From positions 1 through 35,351 of the forward strand of contig CALVMB010000011.1 in NCBI GenBank assembly GCA_944341895.1: 35,351 nt of DNA, read 5' to 3'. The DNA comes from an uncultured Clostridia bacterium. Its GTDB lineage: Bacteria; Bacillota; Clostridia; Christensenellales; Borkfalkiaceae. Both the position numbers and the translations under genes were made by a program. Under the pieces are notes generated by a model, which had not been told where the DNA came from, made no database searches, and was given only the letters and a program-made list of their open reading frames with translations. Every line of letters begins with the position of its first letter. The stretch's first letter is position 1. Shown here one piece after another: positions 26,341 to 33,927 of the stretch.

Positions 26341-26867
26341 ATGCAAGCGTTCCGCGCCAAAAAGATGCGCCGCGGAAAGCAACTTTGCCGATGCGGCTGC
26401 ATATCCCATACGGCACCTGCCCCACTGGTGCCACGGGGGCGACAGGCAGCGTTCCGCTGAATACGCTGACGACGTACACCACGCCCACTTCGCCCGCAAC
26501 GACGGGCGAAGCGCTGGATTTCGACCGCAACGCCACCGTCAACGGCACGGCGATCTCGCATACCGCGGGCGCCTCGACGGTGACGCTGGCGCAGACGGGA
26601 ACGTACTATGCGCAGTATGCGGGCACAGCCGCCCCCGCCTCCGGTTCCTCCTATCCCGTCACGAACACGCTGCAATTTGCGCTGAACGGAACGCCCGTCA
26701 CGGGGGCGGCGGTACAGCATGTTTTCCCCGCCGCGGGACAGACGGAAACGCAGTCCATGGCGGTGATCTTCAACGTGACGAGCGCACCCGCGACGCTGAG
26801 CGTCGTATCGAGCGGCGGCAACTTCAATTATTCCAACTACAACCTGAACGTATCCAAGATCGGCTGA
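26337..26867 (+). CDS. Orphan C-terminal part of the collagen-like protein (interrupted gene)
   Basis: An open frame of 176 residues from ATG 26337, or 158 from ATG 26391, neither with a convincing start context. From codon 26409 it reads [18 protein letters not shown], a remnant of Gly-X-Thr repeats, then a globular domain (TTYTTPTSPATTGEALDFDRN, TYYAQYAGT, VTNTLQFALNGTPV, TLSVVSSGGNFNYSNYNLNVSKIG). This is the jelly-roll C-terminal domain typical of clostridial and Bacillus collagen-like spore proteins. No signal, promoter or head region belongs to it, and a good terminator follows. The first 18-24 residues would be element sequence. Best explained as the 3' half of the gene that begins at 9476. 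Confidence 0.8.
   Translation: MNASVPRQKDAPRKATLPMRLHIPYGTCPTGATGATGSVPLNTLTTYTTPTSPATTGEALDFDRNATVNGTAISHTAGASTVTLAQTGTYYAQYAGTAAPASGSSYPVTNTLQFALNGTPVTGAAVQHVFPAAGQTETQSMAVIFNVTSAPATLSVVSSGGNFNYSNYNLNVSKIG
26404..26423. other. Candidate right attachment site (attR)
   Basis: TCCCA (26404-26408) is the element-side arm, TA (26409-26410) the candidate crossover dinucleotide and TGCCCC (26418-26423) the outer arm of the collagen-derived half-site. TGCCCC is the exact complement of GGGGCA at 10270-10275, and TCCCA of TGGGA at 10285-10289, at equal distances from TA. Confidence 0.6.
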
Positions 26868-26883
26868 AACGCCGCAAAAAACG

Positions 26884-26915
26884 GGGGGCTTTTGCAAGCC
26901 CCCTCTCTTTTGTTT
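26884..26915 (+). terminator. Terminator of the collagen-like gene's 3' half
   Basis: Stem GGGGGCTT/AAGCCCCC (26884-26891 with 26896-26903) and a T-rich tail TCTCTTTTGTTT, 17 nt after the stop. It supports this being the native 3' end of a transcription unit. Confidence 0.88.
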
Positions 26916-26917
26916 GC

Positions 26918-26946
26918 TTGACAGCGCCGCGCAAAAAGCGTATCAT
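26918..26946 (+). promoter_or_regulatory. Promoter of the PHP phosphatase gene
   Basis: TTGACA (26918-26923), 17-nt spacer, TATCAT (26941-26946), 25 nt before the start codon. Confidence 0.8.
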
Positions 26947-26971
26947 ACAGCCAAACAAGGAGACCCCCACG

Positions 26972-27796
26972 ATGATCGAAACCGACCTCCATACGCACTC
27001 GTTTTTTTCCGCCGACGGGCGGTGTTCTTTGGACGACCTGATCGGGCAGGCGATCTCCGTCGGACTGCGGCAGTTCGGCATATCCGAACATTTCAACTAC
27101 GATTACGACCGCCTACACCTGGAAATCGACGGGGAACCCGTTCCGCCCATCGACGAGGCGGCGTATTTTGCCGCCGCACGCGCCGCGCGCGAGCGGTATG
27201 CGGGCAAAATCGACCTGTACATCGGCGCGGAATTCGGCTACGACCATGACCCGCGCACGCAGGAGCGCTACGAACGCACCCGCAAGACGTACCGCCCCGA
27301 TTACGTCATCAACAGCGTACATACCTGTCTGGGCGCAGACTGCTACTTTCCGCACTATTGCGACGGAAGGAGCAAGGCGTTTGCCTACAACGCCTACCTC
27401 TACCGCGTTCTCGAGAGCCTGGACGCCGCCTATGAATACGACATCGTGGCGCACATCGGGTACTGTTCGCGCAACGCGACCTACCCCGACCCCAAACTGC
27501 GCTATGCCGACTTTGCGGACGTGCTGGACGAGATCCTGCGCCGCATCGTCGCCAAAAACAAGATCCTGGAAGTAAACACCTCTTCCCGGACGGCGGGCAG
27601 TCCCTTTCTGCCCGACACCGACATCCTCTGCCGCTACTTCGAACTGGGCGGGCGGGCGGTCTCCTTCGGTTCCGACGCGCACGATACCGCCCGCGTCGGC
27701 GAAAAGCGGGATGTCGCGGAAGGCGCTCTCCGAGCGATCGGTTTCACGCACCTCACACTCCCCTGCCGCGGCAAACGCGTTCTGCTCCCGCTGTGA
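26972..27796 (+). CDS. PHP-domain histidinol-phosphatase-like protein (HisJ family)
   Basis: 274 aa metal-dependent phosphoesterase. PHP metal ligands are all visible: TDLHTHS (H7, H9), ISEHFN, IGAEFGY, INSVHTCLG, VAHIGYCSR and FGSDAHD. The order and length fit the HisJ/HisK histidinol-phosphatase family, which removes phosphate from histidinol phosphate in histidine synthesis; some members act on other sugar phosphates. AAGGAG lies 9 nt before the ATG. Single-gene unit with its own promoter and terminator and no other his gene nearby, so the substrate is less certain than the family. Confidence 0.86.
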   Translation: MIETDLHTHSFFSADGRCSLDDLIGQAISVGLRQFGISEHFNYDYDRLHLEIDGEPVPPIDEAAYFAAARAARERYAGKIDLYIGAEFGYDHDPRTQERYERTRKTYRPDYVINSVHTCLGADCYFPHYCDGRSKAFAYNAYLYRVLESLDAAYEYDIVAHIGYCSRNATYPDPKLRYADFADVLDEILRRIVAKNKILEVNTSSRTAGSPFLPDTDILCRYFELGGRAVSFGSDAHDTARVGEKRDVAEGALRAIGFTHLTLPCRGKRVLLPL

Positions 27797-27867
27797 CCGC
27801 CGCAACGGACGCGGGCTGCGCCGCAAAAGCGGCAGCGAAACCGCCTGCCCCGCAAATCAAAACCGCT

Positions 27868-27898
27868 CCGCGCCGCACCATCTGCGGCGCGGTTTTTT
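27868..27898 (+). terminator. Terminator of the PHP phosphatase gene
   Basis: Stem CCGCGCCGCA/TGCGGCGCGG (27868-27877 with 27883-27892) followed by TTTTTT. The arms share the CCGCGCCGCA core with the terminators at 6220 and 8231. Confidence 0.92.
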
Positions 27899-27969
27899 GT
27901 GCCCGCCTTCGCCGCGCGAAAGCATATGTCCGCGCGTGCATTCGTCGAAATCTTACACAAAATTTGCGC

Positions 27970-28018
27970 AAAAAGAAACGGTCTGCCTTTCCGCACACAT
28001 GTGCGGAAAGGCAGACCG
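27970..28018 (-). terminator. Terminator of the small membrane protein gene
   Basis: A perfect 18-bp stem (27979-27996 with 28001-28018, loop ACAT) followed on the minus strand by TTTCTTTTT, 14 nt after the leftward stop. Confidence 0.93.
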
Positions 28019-28032
28019 ACCTTGCAAGGAAA

Positions 28033-28431
28033 TTATTCTTTGGGTTGATCTTCGGATTCGGTTTCCTCCTTGGCAGGCGTGCCCTGTTCGGGCTGTCCCG
28101 CACGCTGTCCGCCTCCGACCAGTGCCATGACGGTGAACACGGCAAAGACGGCGACGCGCGCGAGCGTCTCAAAGAAATCGAACCAGCGCAAAAAGTCGGC
28201 AAACCCGCCGCTGTAAGACAGGCCCAGGATATTGTTGAGGATGAGCACGAACGCATCGATCGCGGCAAAGATGAGCACCACGATGAAGCAGGTCTTTGCC
28301 GAACGGCGCAGGTCCTGATCCTCGCTCCTGACGATGATGTATCCGCCCACCACCGCGAACGCGATGATGCTCAGATACCCGCTCAGCCACAGAAGTGCCT
28401 TTTTCCAGTTTTTTGTCCAGAATTCTTTCAT
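28033..28431 (-). CDS. Small membrane protein of unknown function
   Basis: 132 aa with three predicted membrane segments (about 12-34, 47-68 and 88-105) and a charged, proline- and glutamate-rich tail (QPEQGTPAKEETESEDQPKE) that is probably cytoplasmic. AAAGGAG precedes the ATG. It has its own promoter inside the 3' end of rsmI and its own terminator, so it is expressed independently. I do not recognise a family. Confidence 0.8.
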   Translation of the reverse strand: MKEFWTKNWKKALLWLSGYLSIIAFAVVGGYIIVRSEDQDLRRSAKTCFIVVLIFAAIDAFVLILNNILGLSYSGGFADFLRWFDFFETLARVAVFAVFTVMALVGGGQRAGQPEQGTPAKEETESEDQPKE

Positions 28432-28475
28432 GCATTCACTCCTTTCGGTTTCGTGTCGGGAAAACCCCCATTATC

Positions 28476-28505
28476 AGTATACAGGGCGGAACGCACTTTT
28501 GTCAA
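28476..28505 (-). promoter_or_regulatory. Promoter of the small membrane protein gene
   Basis: Minus strand TTGACA (28505-28500), 18-nt spacer, TATACT (28481-28476). The -35 overlaps the last codons of rsmI. Confidence 0.8.
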
Positions 28506-29323
28506 TACCCTTTCCTTTTTTCATGCGGAAGCGTCTCGCGGTAAAGGTCGCTCTTGGATACGCCGCGGTCGCGCGCGGCGGCTTTGAGCGCCTCTTTGCG
28601 CGGCATCCCCTGCGCCTCGTAGCGGGCGACGTGCTCCTCGGCGGTCAGCACGTTGAGCGGGTTTTCCGCCGGCGGCGCGCCCCGCACGAGCAGGACATAC
28701 TCGCCCCGTTTTTCCCCGTCCAGCCCCTGCGCGAGGGTGAAATGCCGCACTTCCTCGTGCACCTTGGTGATCTCGCGCACGGCGCAGGCAGGGCGGTCGC
28801 CCAGCACTTCGCACAGCAAGCGCACGTCCGCATCCACGTCCTGCGGGGCGGAATACAGCGCGAGTGTGCCGCCGAACGAGGCATACTTTTGCAAAAAGGC
28901 GCGCTTTTCGCCGCTTTTCCCGCGCAAAAAACCCAAAAACGCGAACTGTTCGGCAGGCATGCCCGAAAGCACGAGCGCCGCGACGAAGGCGCACGCGCCC
29001 GGCGCGAGGGTGTACGGGATGCCCGCCTCGCGCAGGGCAAGCACCAGGCGGTTGCCGGGGTCGGAGATGACGGGCGTGCCCGCATCGGTGACGACGGCGA
29101 CTTCCTTCCCCTCTTTTGCGAGCGCGACGAGTTTTTCCGCCGCCGCCTGCTCGTTGAATTTGTGGCAGGAAACGAGCGGTTTTTTGATGCCGAAATGGTT
29201 GAGCAGTTTAAGCGAATGGCGGGTGTCTTCGCAGAACACGGCATCCGCCGCGCGCAGAACGTCCAGCGCGCGCAGGGTGATGTCGCCCAGGTTGCCGATG
29301 GGCGTGGCTACGAACGTGACCAT
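28502..29323 (-). CDS. rsmI: 16S rRNA (cytidine(1402)-2'-O)-methyltransferase RsmI
   Basis: 273 aa tetrapyrrole-methylase-fold enzyme that 2'-O-methylates C1402 in the decoding centre of 16S rRNA using SAM. Diagnostic segments: VATPIGNLGDITLRALDVL at the N-terminus, CEDTRHSLKLLNHFGI, VTDAGTPVISDPG and REITKVHEEV. The C-terminal helical part (PRKEALKAAARDRGVSKSDLYRETL) is the usual RsmI tail. AAAGGAG lies at the end of the upstream gene, 3 nt of which separate the two frames. Cotranscribed with the TrmN6-like methyltransferase, a common pairing in Bacillota. Confidence 0.96.
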   Translation of the reverse strand: MVTFVATPIGNLGDITLRALDVLRAADAVFCEDTRHSLKLLNHFGIKKPLVSCHKFNEQAAAEKLVALAKEGKEVAVVTDAGTPVISDPGNRLVLALREAGIPYTLAPGACAFVAALVLSGMPAEQFAFLGFLRGKSGEKRAFLQKYASFGGTLALYSAPQDVDADVRLLCEVLGDRPACAVREITKVHEEVRHFTLAQGLDGEKRGEYVLLVRGAPPAENPLNVLTAEEHVARYEAQGMPRKEALKAAARDRGVSKSDLYRETLPHEKRKGY

Positions 29324-29326
29324 GCT

Positions 29327-30091
29327 TTATTCTCCTTTTGCGCCCGAAGCGGCACCGCCTTCCGCGGCGGCATCCGCAGATGCGGAACAAACGCCTGCGG
29401 GCGAGTCTTCGCGCACGTTGACGATGTCAGGCAGGATCTCGGTGCCGGGGCGGGCGCCTTTGACCGCCTCAACCATCAAAAGATAGGGCTTTGCGCCCGC
29501 CTTGCCGCGCACGAACTGCACGCGCTTGGGTTCCAGCCCACCTTCTTTGAGGGTATAGAGCACCTCGGCGAGGCGGTCGGCGCGGTTGCACAGCGCCAGC
29601 CTGCCGCCGAATTTCAGGACGCGGCGGGCGCTTTGCACGATCTCCACAAGGCTGACGGTGATCTCCTTGCGGCAGATCGCCTTTTTGTAGTCCTCTTTTG
29701 CGAAGCCGCCCCGTTCATAGGGCGGATTGCACAGAACGAGCGAAAACGCCTCGGTATATTCCGCGCCGATGTCCTGCACGCGCCCGCAGACGGCGCGCAC
29801 GTTCCGCATGCCGTTGCACTGCGCCGAGCGCGCGCTCATGTCCGAAAGTTCGGGCTGCATTTCAAAGAGGGTGAGCGAGGCCGTGCGCGGATGCAGCGCC
29901 AGAAAGTGCATGCCGACCACGCCGCTGCCCGCACAGAAATCGGCGACGACGTCCCCGACCTTGCCGCGCGCAAAGCGCGAGAGCAGGACGGAATCGCTCG
30001 TAAAGCGGTACAGGGCAGGGTTTTGAATGATGTGCAGTTTTCCTTCAAACAGGTCCTCGAGCACTTCGCCCGGGCGCAAAAGTTCGTTCAT
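29327..30091 (-). CDS. TrmN6-like tRNA/DNA adenine N6-methyltransferase
   Basis: 254 aa SAM-dependent methyltransferase of the COG4123 type. The SAM loop is VADFCAGSGVVGMHFL and the catalytic motif LVLCNPPYERGG, typical of N6-adenine methyltransferases such as TrmN6 acting on tRNA1(Val). RFTSDSVLLSRFA near the N-terminus is family-typical. The C-terminal 40 residues are low complexity (alanine and glycine rich). The start at 30091 begins the conserved LLRPGEVLEDL; GGGAG abuts the ATG, and a promoter -10 box is only 10 nt upstream, so the mRNA may be nearly leaderless. An ATG at 30148 would lie upstream of that promoter. Confidence 0.87.
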   Translation of the reverse strand: MNELLRPGEVLEDLFEGKLHIIQNPALYRFTSDSVLLSRFARGKVGDVVADFCAGSGVVGMHFLALHPRTASLTLFEMQPELSDMSARSAQCNGMRNVRAVCGRVQDIGAEYTEAFSLVLCNPPYERGGFAKEDYKKAICRKEITVSLVEIVQSARRVLKFGGRLALCNRADRLAEVLYTLKEGGLEPKRVQFVRGKAGAKPYLLMVEAVKGARPGTEILPDIVNVREDSPAGVCSASADAAAEGGAASGAKGE

Positions 30092-30100
30092 CTCCCGCCT

Positions 30101-30129
30101 ATAGTACCACAAACGGCGGCAAAAGGCAA
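30101..30129 (-). promoter_or_regulatory. Promoter of the trmN6-like/rsmI operon
   Basis: Minus strand TTGCCT (30129-30124), 17-nt spacer, TACTAT (30106-30101). It would start transcription only about 3-5 nt before the ATG at 30091. Confidence 0.55.
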
Positions 30130-30141
30130 CCGATGCCGCCC

Positions 30142-30170
30142 TTGACAAACGCGCAAAAACGCGGTATACT
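30142..30170 (+). promoter_or_regulatory. Nitroreductase promoter
   Basis: TTGACA (30142-30147), 17-nt spacer, TATACT (30165-30170), 26 nt before the start codon. Confidence 0.85.
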
Positions 30171-30196
30171 TTTTACAAAAGCAGGAGGAACCGACT

Positions 30197-30697
30197 ATGC
30201 AACTGAGCGAAGGCATCCGCGCGCGCCGCAGCGTGCGCAAATATAAGGCGGGATCGGTCATTCCCGAAGAACACATCCGCGCCATGCTCGAAGCCGCCAT
30301 GATGGCGCCGAGCGCGGTGAACAGCCGCCCGTGGGAATTTTATGTGGTACAGACGCGCGCGACGCTGGAAAAACTCATGCAGGCGCACCCCGCCTGCAAG
30401 ATGCTGGAAACGGCATCCCTCGCCATCGCCGTGTGCGCCCGCCCCGACTTGCAGCCAGGGCGCGGGTTCTGGCCGCAGGACTGCGGCGCGGCGATCGAAA
30501 ACATCCTTCTGCAGGCGCTCGACCTCGGGTACGGCACCTGCTGGTGCGGGTGCTACCCCGCCCAGCCGCGCGCGGACGAGGTGCAGAAGGTGTTGGGATG
30601 CACGGGCATTCCCGTCGCCCTCGTGGCGGTGGGCGTCGCGGACGAATCCCCTGCCGCCAGAGGGTTTTACGACCCCGAACGAGTGCATTTTCTGTAA
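30197..30697 (+). CDS. Nitroreductase family protein
   Basis: 166 aa FMN-dependent oxidoreductase. The N-terminal IRARRSVRKYKAGSVIPEEHIRAMLEAAMMAPSAVNSRPWEF is the FMN-phosphate-binding signature (RRSxRxY and APSAxNxxPW). The middle GFWPQDCGAAIENILLQALDLGYGTCWCG is the second conserved block. It is a short member of the family. Physiological substrate is unknown; members reduce nitro compounds, quinones or flavins. AGGAGG lies 8 nt upstream of the ATG. Single-gene unit. Confidence 0.92.
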   Translation: MQLSEGIRARRSVRKYKAGSVIPEEHIRAMLEAAMMAPSAVNSRPWEFYVVQTRATLEKLMQAHPACKMLETASLAIAVCARPDLQPGRGFWPQDCGAAIENILLQALDLGYGTCWCGCYPAQPRADEVQKVLGCTGIPVALVAVGVADESPAARGFYDPERVHFL

Positions 30698-30738
30698 ATC
30701 GCACCCGCGGCACATCCATTGGACAAGATCTGTGCGGA

Positions 30739-30768
30739 CGCGCGCCTTTGGCGCGCGCCCGCTTTTTT
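30739..30768 (+). terminator. Nitroreductase terminator
   Basis: Stem CGCGCGCC/GGCGCGCG (30739-30746 with 30750-30757), then CCCGC and TTTTTT (30763-30768). Confidence 0.8.
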
Positions 30769-30804
30769 GTATCGCCCGTTTTTTGTATCGCCCGTTTTTT
30801 ATAT
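30757..30804 (+). repeat. 16-bp tandem repeats after the terminator
   Basis: Three consecutive units of the form CGCCCGTTTTTTGTAT (second at 30773-30788, third at 30789-30804 with ATAT; the first, overlapping the terminator U-tract, has one extra C). They look like slippage duplications of the terminator tail. Confidence 0.7.
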
Positions 30805-30811
30805 TTCCCGT

Positions 30812-31444
30812 CTACGGGCGAAGCAGGCGGAAGGTGCTCTTGTGCACGTCCAGCACGCCCTCCCGTTTCAAGCGCGACAACACCGCGGAAAGCGCACTGC
30901 GGTCACAGCCGAGATAATCGGCGAGTTCCTGCCTGCCGAGCGGGAGCGTGAAAGTGCCGCCGCCCGCGCGGCGGCTCGCCGCGCGCAGGCAGGACAGCAC
31001 CTTTTCGCGCAGGGAATGGCGGGTGAGATGTTCGATGCGCTCGGTCAGAAAGAGGTTTTTGCGCGCCGCAAGGCGCAGAGCGTTCGCCGTGAGCGCGGGG
31101 ATATGCCCCGCGACGATCGCCGCCGCATCCAGCCACAGCACGCGCGCATCCTCCGCCGCCGTGACGCTGACGGTAAGCGGCTCGCCCGCAAAGGCGAACG
31201 CCTCGGCGAAGAGTTCCCCCTCCCCCACGCGCGCGACCACCGCGAGATCGCCGCGCGCATCTTCCTTGACGATGAGCGCACCGCCTTCCAGCAGGACGCC
31301 CGCCGCGGCGCAGCGTTCCCCCGCGGAGAGGATGCGCTCGCCCTTCCGATAGACGCGCACGCGCGGCTTGCATGCCGCGAGTGCCCCCTCCGCGTCCGTC
31401 CCCGCAAACAGCGGCAGGGCGGCAATTTCCTCGTATCCTTCCAT
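30812..31444 (-). CDS. Crp/Fnr-family transcriptional regulator
   Basis: 210 aa. The N-terminal cyclic-nucleotide-binding-like beta-barrel spans about 8-120 (ALPLFAGTDAEGALAACKPRVRVYRKGERILSAGE). The C-terminal Crp-type helix-turn-helix is LGRQELADYLGCDRSALSAVLSRLKREGVL. No cysteine cluster for Fe-S binding is seen near the N-terminus, so it is not a classical Fnr. CGGAGGGA precedes the ATG at 31444. Divergent from the ferredoxin-like gene with a palindrome between them. This pairing resembles HcpR-type regulators that control hybrid-cluster protein and a ferredoxin under nitrosative stress (inference from context). Confidence 0.88.
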   Translation of the reverse strand: MEGYEEIAALPLFAGTDAEGALAACKPRVRVYRKGERILSAGERCAAAGVLLEGGALIVKEDARGDLAVVARVGEGELFAEAFAFAGEPLTVSVTAAEDARVLWLDAAAIVAGHIPALTANALRLAARKNLFLTERIEHLTRHSLREKVLSCLRAASRRAGGGTFTLPLGRQELADYLGCDRSALSAVLSRLKREGVLDVHKSTFRLLRP

Positions 31445-31458
31445 TTTCCCTCCGTTTT

Positions 31459-31502
31459 GTTGTAACGACAACGGAAATTTTGCGTTCAGTATACTATACT
31501 GA
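31459..31502 (+). promoter_or_regulatory. Ferredoxin promoter with Crp/Fnr-like operator
   Basis: The inverted repeat GTTGT-AACG-ACAAC (31459-31472) resembles a Crp/Fnr-type site. A -10 box TATACT lies at 31495-31500; with a start near 31507 the operator centre is at about -41.5, the class II activator position, and there is no good -35. A second palindrome, TCAGTATA-C-TATACTGA (31486-31502), covers the -10 region. Confidence 0.6.
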
Positions 31503-31534
31503 CGGCGAAAACGCAAGCAAAGGAGGATATTGCG

Positions 31535-32272
31535 ATGAAACGGAAGATCATCCGCATCGACGAAGAAAAATGCAACGGGTGCGGGCTGTGCGCGGCGGCA
31601 TGCCACGAGGGCGCCATCGGCATGGTGAACGGCAAGGCGAAACTGCTGCGCGAGGACTACTGCGACGGGCTGGGCGACTGCCTGCCCGCCTGCGAGGCGG
31701 GAGCGATCACCTTTGAGGAACGCGAAGCCGCCGCCTACGACCATGCGGCGGTGCAGGCGGCACAGCGCGCCAAACAAAGCGCAGGCGGGCGGGAAGCATC
31801 CGCACCCCTGCCCTGCGGTTGCCCGGGCACGCAGGCGCGCGCCATCCGCCGCGAACAGGCGTCCGACCATGGGCAAACGCCCGCCCGCGGGAACGGATAC
31901 GCCGAAAGCGAACTTTCGCAGTGGCCCGTGCAGATCCGACTGGTGCCCGTGCGTGCCCCCTACTTCGACGGGGCGAACCTGCTCGTCGCCGCCGACTGCA
32001 CGGCGTACGCCTACGGGAATTTCCACGCGCGGTTCATCCGCAACCGCGTGACGCTGATCGGCTGCCCCAAACTGGACACGGCGGACTATGCGGATAAGTT
32101 GGAGGCGATCCTCCGCGAAAACGATATCCGCAGCGTGACGGTGGTGCGCATGGAAGTGCCCTGCTGCGGCGGCATCGAACAGGCGGCAAAGAACGCCATC
32201 CGTGCGAGCGGCAAATTCCTGCCCTGGCAGGTGGTGACCGTTTCCACCGACGGGCGCATCCTGGAAGAGTGA
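31535..32272 (+). CDS. 4Fe-4S ferredoxin-type protein (hcp-associated type)
   Basis: 245 aa. The N-terminal domain has one complete cluster motif, CNGCGLCAAAC (C13, C16, C19, C23), and a second cysteine set (C43, C49, C53 in DYCDGLGDCLPAC) completing a two-cluster fold. The rest, WPVQIRLVPVRAPYFDGANLLVAADCTAYAYGNFH and MEVPCCGGIEQA, is typical of the ferredoxin encoded beside hybrid-cluster protein genes in Clostridia. A cysteine-bearing linker (PLPCGCPG) lies in between. AAAGGAGG is 7 nt from the ATG. No hcp gene is next to it here. Probably an electron carrier or a low-potential donor in nitric oxide or hydroxylamine defence (inference). Confidence 0.87.
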   Translation: MKRKIIRIDEEKCNGCGLCAAACHEGAIGMVNGKAKLLREDYCDGLGDCLPACEAGAITFEEREAAAYDHAAVQAAQRAKQSAGGREASAPLPCGCPGTQARAIRREQASDHGQTPARGNGYAESELSQWPVQIRLVPVRAPYFDGANLLVAADCTAYAYGNFHARFIRNRVTLIGCPKLDTADYADKLEAILRENDIRSVTVVRMEVPCCGGIEQAAKNAIRASGKFLPWQVVTVSTDGRILEE

Positions 32273-32374
32273 GCATGCCGCGGCCTCTTCGCGCCGCGCC
32301 GCAACGGCGCGGCAGACCCGCAGCAAAAAGCCGCGCACGGGCGCTTGCGCCCGTACGCGGCAGACAGACATACG

Positions 32375-32415
32375 GCGCCGCGCGGCTTTCTGCCGCGCGG
32401 CGCATTTGTTTTTCC
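32375..32415 (+). terminator. Ferredoxin-gene terminator
   Basis: A perfect 12-bp stem (32375-32386 with 32392-32403) followed by ATTTGTTTTT. The intergenic region 32280-32370 holds further GC-rich hairpins, including CGGGCGC/GCGCCCG around 32337-32353. The stem may also stop the leftward operon that ends at 32420. Confidence 0.75.
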
Positions 32416-32419
32416 GTTT

Positions 32420-32890
32420 TTACAGCGGACGGACTTTGCCCGCGAACAGCGATTCCAGTTGCGCGAAGGTGCCCTTTTTGAGCAGACGCCGTTCGCATAC
32501 AACGGCGTTGGCGATGTCGCCGAACACGATGAAATAGCAATATTCGCCCTTGTATACCCGCTTGGCTTCGGCGATGCGGAAGGTGCGTTCGCGCGTCTTT
32601 TCGCCGAGATACTGCGTAAAGACGAGCGACTCGCCTTCGATGCGGACGCGCAGCAGCCATGCCCCGCGCAGGCGCGGCGCCTTGAAAAACAGCCACGCGG
32701 AAACGCCGCCGAGCAGAGCGGTGCACACGAGCGGCGCGACCCAGCCCCATCCCCCGCCGAAGGCGGTGCCGACGGTGACGGCTGCCGCCAGGGCGGCAAG
32801 CACGAGCAGCCAGCGCGCGAAATAGCGGCGGCGGAGCCGCTCGGCGAGCCGCTGCGTGGGGGCGGACACTTCGCCGTAAAACTCGATCAT
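32420..32890 (-). CDS. Membrane protein with YcxB-like C-terminal domain
   Basis: 156 aa. Two adjacent membrane segments (about 30-50 and 52-72, WLLVLAALAAAVTVGTAF and WVAPLVCTALLGGVSAWLFF) follow a short cytoplasmic N-terminus. The C-terminal part (VRIEGESLVFTQYLGEKTRERTFRIAEAKRVYKGEYCYFIVFGD) resembles the YcxB-like domain of unknown function. Its ATG (32890) overlaps the stop of the upstream ketopantoate-reductase-like gene (ATGA). Last gene of the leftward operon. Function not assignable. Confidence 0.75.
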   Translation of the reverse strand: MIEFYGEVSAPTQRLAERLRRRYFARWLLVLAALAAAVTVGTAFGGGWGWVAPLVCTALLGGVSAWLFFKAPRLRGAWLLRVRIEGESLVFTQYLGEKTRERTFRIAEAKRVYKGEYCYFIVFGDIANAVVCERRLLKKGTFAQLESLFAGKVRPL

Positions 32891-33909
32891 TTCCGCGCAC
32901 CCGCGAGCGCGTCCGCATACAGCGCCGTATTGGAAAAAGCGATGCGCGCCTTCCCCGCCTCGATGTCGTGCACGATCTCCACCGTGCGCGCGTTGCAGGG
33001 CGTGGGCACGCCGAAGCGCGCGCCGTACTCGCACACGACGCCGTTGATGAAATCGATCTCGCACGCCTTGCCCTTGCGCAGATCCTGCAGCATGCTCGAT
33101 TCCAGCCGCGCATGTTTTTTCATCGCCACGGGAATGAGGCAGAACGAGATGGCGCGCTTGATCGGGCCGCGATAGTCAAACAGTTTGTCGATGCGGTGCC
33201 CCTGCACGGGCTCGACGGAAATGCCCGCCGCCTTGGCGACGTCGATGCATTCCTTGATGATTCGCTGGGCGATGCGGCGGGAGGCGCGGTTGCGCGCGAC
33301 CTCGCCGAAGGTGGCGCCCAGCACGGCGGACAGCCCCGAAAAGGCGCTGTTGATGAGCAGTTTGGACCAGCGCGCGCCGATGAAATTTTCCTCGACGGTG
33401 ACCTCGCCCATCTTCGAGAGCACGTCGCGCGCGTCCGCAAGGCGCGGGCAGTTGCCGAACGCGCCCAGCAAAAAGGTGAGCGCGGCGGGGTCGGACGTGA
33501 GTTCGGAGACCCCTTCCCCGCGGAAGGTCGCGCCCCAGGCGATGGCGCACCCGAGAGTGCGTTCCTCCCCGATGATCGCGGCGATCTTGGGTTCGGGCAA
33601 GCCGTTCTGACAGGTGCACAGCGCGCCGTCCTCGGCGAGATAATCGCGCAGAAAGGCGACGATCTCGGCGTTGAAGCGCTGTTTCGTCATGAGAAAGATG
33701 AGGTCGTATTTTCCCTGCATCTCGGACGGGAGCAGGGCGGACACGGGCTGAACGAACTCCACCGTGCCGACGATGTGCGCGCCGCCCGCTTTGAGCGCGG
33801 CGATGTGCTTTTCGTTGCGGTTGATGAGATCGACCTGCACGCCCGCGCGGGCCAGATAGGCGCCGAGCACGGTGCCCATGGCGCCCGCGCCGTAAATTGC
33901 GATGCGCAT
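32887..33909 (-). CDS. 2-dehydropantoate 2-reductase family protein
   Basis: 340 aa ApbA/PanE-family NADPH-dependent oxidoreductase. The Rossmann motif is IAIYGAGAMGTVLGAYLA at the start, followed by NGLPEP (conserved asparagine), ATFRGEGV and the C-terminal helical domain with the catalytic lysine in RWSKLLINSAFSGLSAVLG. The tail, HARLESSMLQDLRKGKACEIDFINGVV, carries the substrate serine/asparagine block. Reduction of ketopantoate to pantoate for coenzyme A is the family's main role, but paralogues with other keto acid substrates are common, and no pan gene is nearby. AAGGAGG precedes the ATG, 18 nt after the cyclase stop. Confidence 0.88.
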   Translation of the reverse strand: MRIAIYGAGAMGTVLGAYLARAGVQVDLINRNEKHIAALKAGGAHIVGTVEFVQPVSALLPSEMQGKYDLIFLMTKQRFNAEIVAFLRDYLAEDGALCTCQNGLPEPKIAAIIGEERTLGCAIAWGATFRGEGVSELTSDPAALTFLLGAFGNCPRLADARDVLSKMGEVTVEENFIGARWSKLLINSAFSGLSAVLGATFGEVARNRASRRIAQRIIKECIDVAKAAGISVEPVQGHRIDKLFDYRGPIKRAISFCLIPVAMKKHARLESSMLQDLRKGKACEIDFINGVVCEYGARFGVPTPCNARTVEIVHDIEAGKARIAFSNTALYADALAGARK

Positions 33910-33927
33910 AAATTTTCCTCCTTCGGC

